Origin: Methanobrevibacter_A sp964431035
GTDB taxonomy: Archaea; Methanobacteriota; Methanobacteria; Methanobacteriales; Methanobacteriaceae
Length of the DNA: 62,099 bases
NCBI GenBank assembly: GCA_964431035.1
Contig: CAYSIF010000006.1
Span: 1-62,099 of the forward strand
Direction: 5' to 3'
Shown: positions 1 to 10,000 of the stretch, piece by piece
Layout of the letters: every line of letters starts with the position of its first letter
Position numbering within the stretch: the first letter of the stretch is position 1
The notes under the pieces: model-generated
What the model was told of the DNA's origin: nothing
The model's database searches: none
Seen by the model: only the letters and a program-made list of their open reading frames with translations
Position numbers and translations under genes: made by a program

Positions 1-45
1 AAAAAAATAGAAAAAAAATAAAGAGTCAAAAAAATCATGACCCAA

Positions 46-101
46 CCTCAAAAAAGAAAAAAAGAAGAAAGTAAAAAAAATAACTTTCTTTAAAAGTTTT
101 T
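46..101 (-). terminator. T-rich terminator region after the first adhesin
   Basis: Read leftward, the DNA beyond the stop contains a small inverted repeat (GAAAGT / ACTTTC around a T-rich loop, about 67-88) followed by several runs of 6-8 T. This fits an archaeal poly-T terminator. The hairpin is short. Confidence 0.4.
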
Positions 102-3100
102 TTAGTAAATATTTAATTGACTTGTACCACTAACACCTTTATAAGTATCAGTACCATTATAAACACAAACAACACCATAAACTCCAACTGCAAGAGTAAT
201 AGGTAAATTAAAGTACCCATTATAATCACTTATAACAGTATAAGTTTTACTTTGACCATTACTATTAGATAAAGTAACATAAATATAGTGTCCAGCAATT
301 GGAACATTATTCGCATTCTTTAAATATCCACTAAAAGCCTCACCAGAACCATAAGGACTGTTAAATGGATTAATTTCTAAAATTGTTTCTTCTCGTGAAT
401 CTTCACTTTGATTTGCACGTAAAATACTAATTGTAGAAAAACTATTTCCAACATAATTTTTATCATTTATGGTGGATCTTATAGTATATTCACCAGGTGC
501 TAAGTTTATTGGAAGTATATATCTTCCATTATAATCGGTTGTAACATCATAAACCTTATTTGCTCCTGAAGATAAACGAGTAACATTTAATAGAATATGA
601 TAACCCATAAGAATATTACCATCTTTATCTTTTAGGATTCCAGTGAAATTATTATTATTACCATAAATGTAAGTTATTTTACTAGTATCTTCAAATATTG
701 CATTGGATGGTGTTCCAGTAAGTACTAAATATTTTAAATCAGATTCTGATGGTAAATAATTATCATTATTTCCAAGATACTCTGCTTTTGCACTATAATC
801 TCCTGATGCAAGTTTTATTTCTAATGAAAATTCTCCAGAAGAATTAGTATTTAAAGTATATGTTTTTGATTGATTATTACTTAATCTTTTAAGTGTTAAA
901 TTTATATTTGCACTTATTGGGTTTTCATTTTCATCTTTTAGGATTCCTTTAAGGTTTCCTCCATTTTCAAGTTCAATATAACTTAAGGTTATACTGGTTT
1001 TTAAGCTAGTATTTTCTTGTTTTTTAACATTTACTGTTGTGTTAATAGTTTTTGTGTATGATTGGTTGATGTATGTTATTTTTACTGGTATTAAACCTGT
1101 AGTGTTACCTATTTGTATTTGTATTTCTGCAAGTCCATTTGTAACTTCTTTTGTATATTCTTTGTTTAATATTTCAACTTTCACATTTCCAGTATTTACA
1201 TTCTGATTATTTGCATATTTTACTGTTACTGGTATTGTTAAATTAGTGTTTTCTTTTGTTTCCATATTTGGGGCAGATATTATAATGTCATTTTCTAGAG
1301 GGATTATTATTTTAACGTTTTTTGTGTAATTATTGTATTTATTTTCTCCTGTGTAGATTAATGTTCCATTATATTCTCCTGCTTGGCAGTTTATATTTAA
1401 ATTTGCATGATTGTTACTTACAGTTCCACTTCCAATACATGTATCTGTTACTCTAAGTTCTACACTTCCTTCATTTATATTGGAGTTATCTTGGGATAAT
1501 AGGTATACTGTTAAGGTTTTATTTGTGATTATGAATGTATCATCTATTACTGTAATGTTGATTTTTTCTGTTTCATTTTCGTTTTGTACTTGGATTGTTA
1601 TGTTAGATATGTATTGGGTGTAATTATTATCTCCTGCGTATTGGAAGTTTTTATATTCTCCTGTTATATTTGCAGGGATTATGAATATTCCATTTGTTGA
1701 GGTTTTTATGTTTTTATTACCTTCAGGTGAAGTGTATGTTATTGTTTTATTGTTTAATCCTTCATTAGTACTTGTTTCTAGGTATCCTGTAATATTTTCT
1801 CCAAGTTTTACATTGGTTGTGTTGAATCGGATTATTGTTTGTATTTTATTGTTTGTGTATACTTGGAGTATTATATCACTGTATTCTAGATTGTTTGTTG
1901 TTATGAAATTGTTATTTTTACCATTTTCTAATCCTATTGTTATGTTACTTGTTTCACTTAGGTCTAATTCTTTTAAGTCAAATATGAATGTTTTATTTTT
2001 TATTTGACCTCTTAATGGTAATTTTTCTGTATTTCCATTTATTGTGTAATATAAGTCTTGGTTAAAGTTTAAATTTCCAGGATATGTTAAATTTCCAGTT
2101 ATAGTGTATGATTCGCCTAATATGTAGCTTATATTGTTTTTATTTAAGTTTATTTTAAAGACTTGTTCTGCAGGTGTTACTGTAACTTCACTAGTAGAAA
2201 CTGTGTTATTGTGAAGAGCATCTCCATTGAATGTGAAATTTTTATAGGTTCCTACTTCGTTTGCAAGTATGTAGAATCTTCCATTAGTATCTGTTTGTGT
2301 ATTTTTCACTTCTCCTAATGGATTTATATATGTGATTGTTTTATTGTAGAGTCCTCCGTATTCGTCTGTTAATAAACCTGTAATGTAGTTATCTTGAACT
2401 AGGCTGTTTTGTTGGATTTTAATAGTTGATGGGATTTTTATATTTCCTTTAACAATTAGTACAGTATCTAAATCTAATGAAAGATTATTATGTGTTATTA
2501 CTGAATTTTCTTGACCGTATTGTGGTCCTACTGTTATTGTGAAGTTATTGGTTGATGGTGTTGTGTATAATTTGTTTAAGTCTATTTTAAAAGTTTTAGA
2601 GGATAAACTAATTGTTCTTTCATCACTATCATATGCTGGTGTAGCAGTTCCTATATTTCCATTAAACCAAACCCATAAAGTATCCCACATTATACTGTCG
2701 CTTGGATAGTTTATTGTACCGGTGATATAACAATCAGTACTTGTATATTTTACTATATTTTCATTTATTATGACTTGGTATTTGCCTTTAGTAATATTTA
2801 CAATAGTATTTGAAGTGTGGGAGTTGTATTCATCATCTCCTTGGAAGTTGAAGTTTGAATATTGGCCTAAGTATTCGGTAACTATTTCAAAAATACCATT
2901 AGCATTTGTTGTTGTTGATTTTATACCATCTGGTGTGTTATAATATATTACTTTATTTGAAAGTCCATTATATCCATCAGTTAATAGGCCTGTAATTTTA
3001 TCTCCAATTGCTACACTTGTTTGATTTATCCATATTACAGTATTTAATTTATCATTTGTATTTACAACTACAGTTAAGGGATGATATTCAGCACTTATAA

Positions 3101-3509
3101 CTTCAAGTGATAATGCAAAGGGACTTGGACCAAAATATAAACGATGTATTCCACTTGTAAGTTTACTATCAATGTCTTTTAAATCAAAATCAATACTGTG
3201 AACATTATAATTATAAGAAGTTGCAACAAAACCGTCACCATCTATTGTGTCCACATAAACATTAAATGTTCCAATGTATTCATAATCTTCAGTTTCAATA
3301 AAACTCGGATAACTTGTTGATACATGTATAATATTGGATTCACCAGGTGTGTAATTAACAATACTGGTATTTGTTTCTGTAATATAAATATCATCATTGT
3401 TATATTCGTTTAAATCATTTAAAACTTCACTATCTTCTGCAAAAACTTGTTGTGCAGAAAGTATTATAAAAATAATTATTAATAAAGGTAAAAGTTTTTT
3501 AATTTTCAT
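102..3509 (-). CDS. Adhesin-like surface protein, Ig-like repeats, no beta-helix
   Basis: Secreted surface protein of about 1135 residues. The N-terminus is a signal peptide (KIKK, then a hydrophobic core ending in QQVFA before ED). The body is a chain of Ig-like beta-sandwich modules marked by repeated 'G..I.G.L.D....L..K.I.Y..P.G' and 'T..NG.F.I......Y.NF.F.GD..Y' motifs, typical of methanogen adhesin-like proteins. The C-terminus holds three copies of the module shared with the next three adhesins (one with RLSSGANKVY). There is no C-terminal membrane helix and no beta-helix section. N-X-S/T sequons are very frequent, consistent with N-glycosylation. An in-frame GTG lies at 3516-3518, but GTGAT there resembles the archaeal Shine-Dalgarno GGTGATC and sits 4 bases before ATG 3509, so ATG is preferred. 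A surface or adhesion role is inferred; the ligand is unknown. Confidence 0.85.
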   Translation of the reverse strand: MKIKKLLPLLIIIFIILSAQQVFAEDSEVLNDLNEYNNDDIYITETNTSIVNYTPGESNIIHVSTSYPSFIETEDYEYIGTFNVYVDTIDGDGFVATSYNYNVHSIDFDLKDIDSKLTSGIHRLYFGPSPFALSLEVISAEYHPLTVVVNTNDKLNTVIWINQTSVAIGDKITGLLTDGYNGLSNKVIYYNTPDGIKSTTTNANGIFEIVTEYLGQYSNFNFQGDDEYNSHTSNTIVNITKGKYQVIINENIVKYTSTDCYITGTINYPSDSIMWDTLWVWFNGNIGTATPAYDSDERTISLSSKTFKIDLNKLYTTPSTNNFTITVGPQYGQENSVITHNNLSLDLDTVLIVKGNIKIPSTIKIQQNSLVQDNYITGLLTDEYGGLYNKTITYINPLGEVKNTQTDTNGRFYILANEVGTYKNFTFNGDALHNNTVSTSEVTVTPAEQVFKINLNKNNISYILGESYTITGNLTYPGNLNFNQDLYYTINGNTEKLPLRGQIKNKTFIFDLKELDLSETSNITIGLENGKNNNFITTNNLEYSDIILQVYTNNKIQTIIRFNTTNVKLGENITGYLETSTNEGLNNKTITYTSPEGNKNIKTSTNGIFIIPANITGEYKNFQYAGDNNYTQYISNITIQVQNENETEKINITVIDDTFIITNKTLTVYLLSQDNSNINEGSVELRVTDTCIGSGTVSNNHANLNINCQAGEYNGTLIYTGENKYNNYTKNVKIIIPLENDIIISAPNMETKENTNLTIPVTVKYANNQNVNTGNVKVEILNKEYTKEVTNGLAEIQIQIGNTTGLIPVKITYINQSYTKTINTTVNVKKQENTSLKTSITLSYIELENGGNLKGILKDENENPISANINLTLKRLSNNQSKTYTLNTNSSGEFSLEIKLASGDYSAKAEYLGNNDNYLPSESDLKYLVLTGTPSNAIFEDTSKITYIYGNNNNFTGILKDKDGNILMGYHILLNVTRLSSGANKVYDVTTDYNGRYILPINLAPGEYTIRSTINDKNYVGNSFSTISILRANQSEDSREETILEINPFNSPYGSGEAFSGYLKNANNVPIAGHYIYVTLSNSNGQSKTYTVISDYNGYFNLPITLAVGVYGVVCVYNGTDTYKGVSGTSQLNIY

Positions 3510-3533
3510 AAAAATCACAAAAAAATAATGTTT

Positions 3534-3579
3534 AAAAAAAGGGTTTTTATTGGAAGTTTAATATTATAAAACTTCCAAT
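3534..3579 (-). terminator. Hairpin terminator overlapping the adhesin stop codon
   Basis: Perfect 11-bp arms ATTGGAAGTTT (3549-3559) and AAACTTCCAAT (3569-3579) flank a 9-base loop. On the minus strand the TAA stop (3564-3566) lies in the loop, and the hairpin is followed by a T7 run (plus-strand A-run 3534-3540). The 3' end of the coding sequence therefore forms one arm of the terminator. Confidence 0.65.
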
Positions 3580-6416
3580 GTTTGACTATTAGATGATGGA
3601 GTGTATGTTTCAGCACCATCAAAACTACATTCAACCAGATATTTTCCTTTTGCTAAGTTTATTGGTAATGTGAATTGTCCTGTGTAATCGGTTGTTGTAA
3701 TATATACTTTATTTGCTCCTGAGGATAGTCTTGTTAGTTTTACAGCTACATAGTATCCTATTATTGGTTTATTAAGATTGTTTACTAGTTGTCCTGTTAC
3801 TTTTTTATCTGCATCTGAGTATTTGTCTAATTTTAGTATGGATACATTTTTGTTGCTTTGATTTTCGCCTTTGTTGTATATTATTAGGCTTACTATTTGA
3901 TCTTCTGCTGCATCAACTCCATTTACTCCACTGTATGATGCTTTTATTGTGTATGCTCCAGGTGCTAAGTTTATTGGTATGGTGTATGTTCCAGTATAGT
4001 CTGTTATTACTGTGTATACTTTGTTTGCTCCTGAGGATAGTCTTGTTATGTTTAGTTGTACTGGGTGTCCTATTACGATTTCTCCGTTTTTATCGATTAG
4101 TTTTCCAGTATATGTTATTTCTTCTCCGTATTCTCCAGTTTGGGTGGTGTTTGTTATTATTATGGTTTTGTTTGTGTTTGGTGTTATGTTTGTGTTATTT
4201 GTATTGTTTATTGGTTCTATTGGGCTTGTGGTATTTTTTATTGTGAGTGTTATTGTTTTGTTTGTGTTTTCGTATATTCCTTCTCCAATATAGTATGCAT
4301 TTATTGTGTATGTTCCAGGTTCTAATTGGTTTTGTATTATTGCTGCTCCGTTTTCTACTGTGTTTGTTCCTACAGATATTCCATTATTGTATAATATTAT
4401 TGTTCCACCATTTATTGTACGGTTTTCTGAGGTTACATGTATTGTTATTGTTTCATCTTTGTTTATTTCGATTGATGTTTCGGTTATATTTATTTTTATT
4501 AGGGTTTCTATTTCTTCTACATTTACTTGTATGGTTTGTTCTTCATTGTCTAATTTAGCTTTTATTTCATATGATCCGCCGGTTACTGGAGATGTGTAAT
4601 TTGTTGTTGTTGTGGTTTGTATGTTTGTTGTTGTTGGGTTTAATGTTCCTTCAGTTGCTGAAAAGATTATTTCTCTTTCTGGTATTTGTGATTCTTTTCC
4701 ATCATTGTTTGTTATTGTTGCAGTTAATTTTGCTGTTTCATTACTGACTAGGTTATTATTGTTTATGTTTAAATTTAGTATAATCCATTCTTCTGGAGTG
4801 TATGGTGCATATGTGTCTGTTTCATTATCATATAATTTTACTAGGTTTTGACTTAATGGGAATGGATTGTTTTTACCCCACCAGTTATTGTTTATATTTA
4901 CATTGCTTTCGTTTTCAATTTCTACTTCTGTTCCTTCTTGATTTGCTTTATTGTTCACGATGATATTGTTGTTAATATTTACGGAGTTGTTGAAATTGTT
5001 TATAGATATTCCTCCTCCGTCATAGTATGCAGTGTTACTTTCTATTATTGAATTTTTAACATCACATCCTCCTTCAATATAGATTCCTCCACCAATTCCA
5101 CCGGAACTGTTTTCTATTCCTATTGCATGGTTTTCTTTTATTATACAATTATCTACTATTAATTTGTTTTCAGTAAACCATCCTTGTTTTCCTTCTGCAG
5201 ATATTGCTCCACCATATGGTGCTGTATTAGATGTGAATTGTGAGTTATTTACTATTACATCTCCAGTACTTCTTATTGCTCCTCCAGATAAACTTGCAGT
5301 ATTATCTGTGAATATTGAATTGTTGATTAATGATTCAATATATACTGCTATTGCTCCACCTTGTCTTCCATTATTTGATTTAAAGGTACAATTGTTTATT
5401 TCTGCACTATCAAATACATATACTGCTCCACCATAACTTGTTGCATTATTGTTTATAAAGACTGTGTTACTTACATTCATAAAACCATCAATCATCACAC
5501 ATAATGCTCCACCATATTCTGCAGTATTAGCTTCGAAATATGAATCGGTTACATCGACAGTTACAGTATCATCATTTACTTTTCCAAATACACTTACTGT
5601 TCCACCATATTCACCTTGAATACGCACATCATTTTTTGTGAAAGTTGTGTTTTTAATTGATGCATATGCTATATTTTGTATTCCACTTGGATCAAATCCT
5701 TTATTAACATGTATTGCACTTCCATAATTTTGTGCAGTATTTCCTTCAAAAGTAGAATCTTCAACATATAAATATCCACCCATTACATGTATTGCTCCAC
5801 CATAAGTTGCATAATTTTTTGTAAATGTACAATTTTTAATATGAACTACAGGTATGTATCCATAATAGAAGTATGTTGCTATTGCTCCACCATGACTTGC
5901 ATGATTATCATTAAATACACAATTTGTGAAGTTTGCACTCCCTCCATCAACTAGTACTCCTCCACCTCTACTTCCAACATAATTACTATCAAATATACAA
6001 TTATTTGCAACTAATGTTCCATCAACAATTATTCCTCCTCCATAATTATCAGAGGATAGGTAACCATATCCATTAAATATTTTTATATTATTCAATGTTA
6101 GAGTATATCCATTAGCAACATAGAATAAATGTTGTATATTTTCACCATCAAGGGTTATTATATCATCAGTTTCTGATTCTACTGTTAAATCTCTTGTAAT
6201 TGAGATACCATTTACTTTATATGTTCCATTTTTAAGTATTATCTTATTAAAATCGTTATTATCTAATGCATTTGCCAAATCTTCTGTTGTAGATACAGTT
6301 ATTGTGGTTAAATTGTCATCATCATCAATACCACTCCCAGTATCTGCAGCAGTTACATTTGGCAATATTAACATTATTGTTAATATTAATAATGCAATTA
6401 CTATTTTTGACTTCAT
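3564..6416 (-). CDS. Adhesin-like protein: beta-helix plus Ig-like and C-terminal repeats
   Basis: Secreted protein of 950 residues. The signal peptide is MKSKIVIALLILTIMLILP..TA. Residues ~40-480 form a right-handed parallel beta-helix of ~23-residue coils with the signature 'F..N.A..GGAI.V.G...I.N..F', ending near an NNWWG motif common at the end of such helices in methanogen adhesins. Residues ~510-740 are Ig-like modules. The last ~200 residues are two copies of the shared C-terminal module (both with RLSSGANKVY). No C-terminal membrane helix is present. It lies 45-55 bp upstream of the first adhesin on the same strand, with a hairpin terminator in the gap, so the two are probably transcribed separately or attenuated. 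The second half uses AAC/ACA/CTA-type codons while the start is richer in NNT codons. Function beyond surface display is unknown. Confidence 0.85.
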   Translation of the reverse strand: MKSKIVIALLILTIMLILPNVTAADTGSGIDDDDNLTTITVSTTEDLANALDNNDFNKIILKNGTYKVNGISITRDLTVESETDDIITLDGENIQHLFYVANGYTLTLNNIKIFNGYGYLSSDNYGGGIIVDGTLVANNCIFDSNYVGSRGGGVLVDGGSANFTNCVFNDNHASHGGAIATYFYYGYIPVVHIKNCTFTKNYATYGGAIHVMGGYLYVEDSTFEGNTAQNYGSAIHVNKGFDPSGIQNIAYASIKNTTFTKNDVRIQGEYGGTVSVFGKVNDDTVTVDVTDSYFEANTAEYGGALCVMIDGFMNVSNTVFINNNATSYGGAVYVFDSAEINNCTFKSNNGRQGGAIAVYIESLINNSIFTDNTASLSGGAIRSTGDVIVNNSQFTSNTAPYGGAISAEGKQGWFTENKLIVDNCIIKENHAIGIENSSGGIGGGIYIEGGCDVKNSIIESNTAYYDGGGISINNFNNSVNINNNIIVNNKANQEGTEVEIENESNVNINNNWWGKNNPFPLSQNLVKLYDNETDTYAPYTPEEWIILNLNINNNNLVSNETAKLTATITNNDGKESQIPEREIIFSATEGTLNPTTTNIQTTTTTNYTSPVTGGSYEIKAKLDNEEQTIQVNVEEIETLIKINITETSIEINKDETITIHVTSENRTINGGTIILYNNGISVGTNTVENGAAIIQNQLEPGTYTINAYYIGEGIYENTNKTITLTIKNTTSPIEPINNTNNTNITPNTNKTIIITNTTQTGEYGEEITYTGKLIDKNGEIVIGHPVQLNITRLSSGANKVYTVITDYTGTYTIPINLAPGAYTIKASYSGVNGVDAAEDQIVSLIIYNKGENQSNKNVSILKLDKYSDADKKVTGQLVNNLNKPIIGYYVAVKLTRLSSGANKVYITTTDYTGQFTLPINLAKGKYLVECSFDGAETYTPSSNSQTLEVL

Positions 6417-7030
6417 ACAATCGAGTTTCCTTTTACTTAGTTTATATAAAATGATAATTAAGACGTATTTTATATTTTTAAGCGTTTATTATTCTTCAAT
6501 TAATAAAATAGTCAGTTAAATAAATTCGACAATGTGTATAATCATATTCTTATATAAAAGAATCTTATAAAAATAAAACCTTTTTCATATGGTGATAATA
6601 ATAATATAAATTCATAATTTAGCTTATCATATGCATTTTAAGATTTTATTCATAATTTTTATAATAAAAAACATTATTAAATAGGATATTTAGAATTTTA
6701 TCAATTTTTACTATTCCTTAATAATGTTTTTACATTGCGACAATAAGTATTACACATATCGTTATATTCTATATCTTATACTTTCTTTATATTTATGTAT
6801 TGCCTATTTTTTTGACATTCTAAATTTAATAGAAATAATACAAGAATTTTATTTTTTTAAAAAATCCTCAAATTTTAAGTTTAAAATAAAAAAATAAAAA
6901 TCCAGAAAAAAAGTGAAAATAAATAAAAAAATAAAAAATAGAAAAAAAACAGTCAAAATACTTTTAAAAATAAAAAAAATTTTGGATGAGATAATAATCC
7001 CACCCAAAAAGTAGGCTACAAAAATTTAAT
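6417..7030. other. A+T-rich intergenic region between two leftward adhesins
   Basis: No gene is seen. The left end should carry the promoter of the 3564-6416 gene: a minus-strand TATA-like stretch (AAAATATAAAAT, about 6466-6478) would place transcription start about 25-30 bases before the ATG. The right end carries the terminator of the next adhesin. The middle is A/T-rich with no convincing structure. Confidence 0.5.
6972..7009 (-). terminator. Strong hairpin plus T-run terminator
   Basis: A 13-bp stem (6980-6992 with 6997-7009, including two G.U pairs) with a 4-base loop is followed on the minus strand by an 8-T run (plus-strand A-run 6972-6979). It lies 21 bases beyond the stop of the 2177-residue adhesin and looks like a bacterial-style intrinsic terminator. 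Confidence 0.7.
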
Positions 7031-10000
7031 TTAAATTACACTCACGGTAATTGTACCTGTTTTACTTGGTGCATAAGTTGCAGTACCATCATAAGTACAA
7101 ACTGCAGTATAACTACCTCTTGCAAGATTAATAGGTAAATTAAATGAACCAGTATAATCTGTTACAAGATTATAAGTTTTACTTGCACCACGACTATTAG
7201 CCAATGTTACATCAACATGTTGACCTGCAATACCATAACCAGCAGTGTTTAAAAGTTTACCTGATAAATTACCACCAGTTGTATAATTGATAACGGAACT
7301 AACGATATTTATAATAGTTTCGCTACGATTATCAACATCGGAATCATTACTTCTTATAATAAGACTAGATAAACTAGCACCAGTATAATTCTTATCATCA
7401 ATTGTGGTACGAACAGTGTAATAACCTGGAGCTAAATTAATAGGTAAAACATAATTACCATTATAATCAGTAGTTACATAGTAAATTTTACTTGCACCAC
7501 TGCTTAAACGAGTAATATTTAAAGCAAGATGATAACCTGCAAGAGCATTACCTTCTTTATCAGTTAATACACCACCAAAGGTATTATTTTCACCATAAAC
7601 ACCAGTTACTTCATCACTATCATTTAAAATAACATTAGATGGTTTATCAGTTAAAGCAATGTATTTTACACCAGTACTGTTAGGTAAATAATTACCTTCA
7701 CCATTATAAGTAGCTTTAGCACTATAATCTCCAGGTGCAAGATGTAATGGTAAAACAAATTCTCCATTAGTACATGTAACAGTATATGTTTTACTTGCTC
7801 CACTGCTTAAACGTGAAAGAGCAATATCAACATTACCATTTAATAAGTTTCCATTAGCATCAGTTAACTTACCACGTATTTCATGACCAGTTTCTAACTC
7901 TTCAAACTCTAAAGTTATAATAGTTGAAACATTGGTTGTAACATTAGTATGGTTAGTATCATTAGTATTATTAGTTGTAGGAACAATAACTGTTAAATTC
8001 TTACTAGCATTAGTATAATTACCAATAGCAATATAATCTACAAGAGCAGAGTAATTACCACTAATTAAATTGAGGTTAAATGTAGCAACACCATTTGTAA
8101 CATTACTTGAATAAGTAACACCATCAACAGTTAAACTAACACTACCACTATTAACAATACTATCATCACTAGGACTTACATGAACACTAACAGTTCCATT
8201 ATTAACAGTTAAACTAGAATCAGTTATGGTGACATTAACAATAGTAGGGGTAGGAATTACTTGTTCTCTAACAGTAACAACAGCATCACTAGTACTTTCA
8301 GTATATGAATCATCACCAGCAAATGCGAAATCAGAGTATATACCTTCACGAGCAGAGCTTATAGTAAATACACCCTCATCATCAGTTGTAACAGTTAAAG
8401 TATTTCCTTTATATGTGTATGTAATTTCTTTTCCTGCTAAAGGTTTACCATTAATATCTGTTAAAGTTCCAGTAAAACTAGTACCATAATTAATAGTTTG
8501 ATTTTCAACAGTTAAAACAGTCTCTAATTCTTCAACAACACTTAAGGTACCATCAACAACAGTAACACTATCTGCGAAATCAGAATCAACACTACCAGAT
8601 ATAGTATAATCTCCAGTAGATTGAGTTACTTCATATTCAATAGTCATATTTTCAGAATTGTAAGTTACAGTACCTAAAACATCATTACCTTCAACAGTAA
8701 AGTAAACACCAGGATAATAACTATTACCATATAATACAATACTATTACCATTATCATCGGTTAAAATAGCTGTTAATGTAACAGTATCACCAGAAAGTGC
8801 TGAAATACTTGAATAAGTTAAAGTTACATCAGATTCAATAGAACCAGTTTCAAGGTAAATACAAGCTCCAACAGGTGCTTCATTATCATTAGCAGTGTTA
8901 CCTTCTAATGTTAATTTACCATCTTTTATAGCACCACCAGAAACAGATGCAACATTACTAGTAAATTCATTATTCTTTAAATCTAAAACAGAATTAGAAT
9001 CAGCAGAAATTGCACCACCATTTCTAGCACTATTCTTAGTGAAAGTATTCTCTTCTAAAAATACACCTGCATCATAACCGTAACTTTCAGAACCATCACT
9101 ATATATAGCCCCACCATCATTATCAGCCACATTACTTTCAAAAATGTTATTATTAATAAATACTCCTTCATCAGAGTCCCAATTTAATAATAAATCAACT
9201 GCTCCACCATCATAGGTAGCATGATTATTAATAAATGTGGAATTAGCTATAACAATATTAGATCCTTGTGCTTCAATTGCACCCCCACGATTACCTGTAT
9301 TATTAATAAATTTAGTATCATTAATAACAGTTCCATCACTATCGGTATCAATTACTATTGCTCCACCATAACCTGAAGCATAATTATTAATAAATTCAGA
9401 ACCAGTAATTAAAGAATTACTTGCATAAACATATAATGCTCCAACTTGAGTAGCTATTCCTGATGGATCACTAGCATTGTTATTTTTAAAAGTAGAATTT
9501 ATAACATTAGCAGGAATGTATAAACTTAAAGCACCAGTTTTAGAAGTTGCATAATTACTATCAAAAGTACAATTTATGATGTCACCACCAGTAGCTCCTG
9601 AAGAATACATATCTCCCCAGTTAACAGCACCACTCATACGAGCACTATTATTAATAAATACAGAGTTAATTAATAAACCTTCATCTGCATTCCAACTAAT
9701 AGCACCACCATAACCAGCTAAAGTACCATCATCTTTTGCAACCATATTGTTTCTAAATGTTAAACCATCAATAATGACTTTCGCATCTTTAATACTAATA
9801 GCTCCACCATCAGTTGTAGATTTACCATTAATAAGTGTTAAATTAGTAAGACTAACTTCTTCAGCAGTATCAATATTAAAGATTTTACCTTGTTTATTAG
9901 CATCAATAATAACATTACCAACACCAGTAATACTTAAAGCATCATTAATACTTAAATCATGCTCGCGGTAAGTTCCAGCACTAACAATAATCTTATGATC

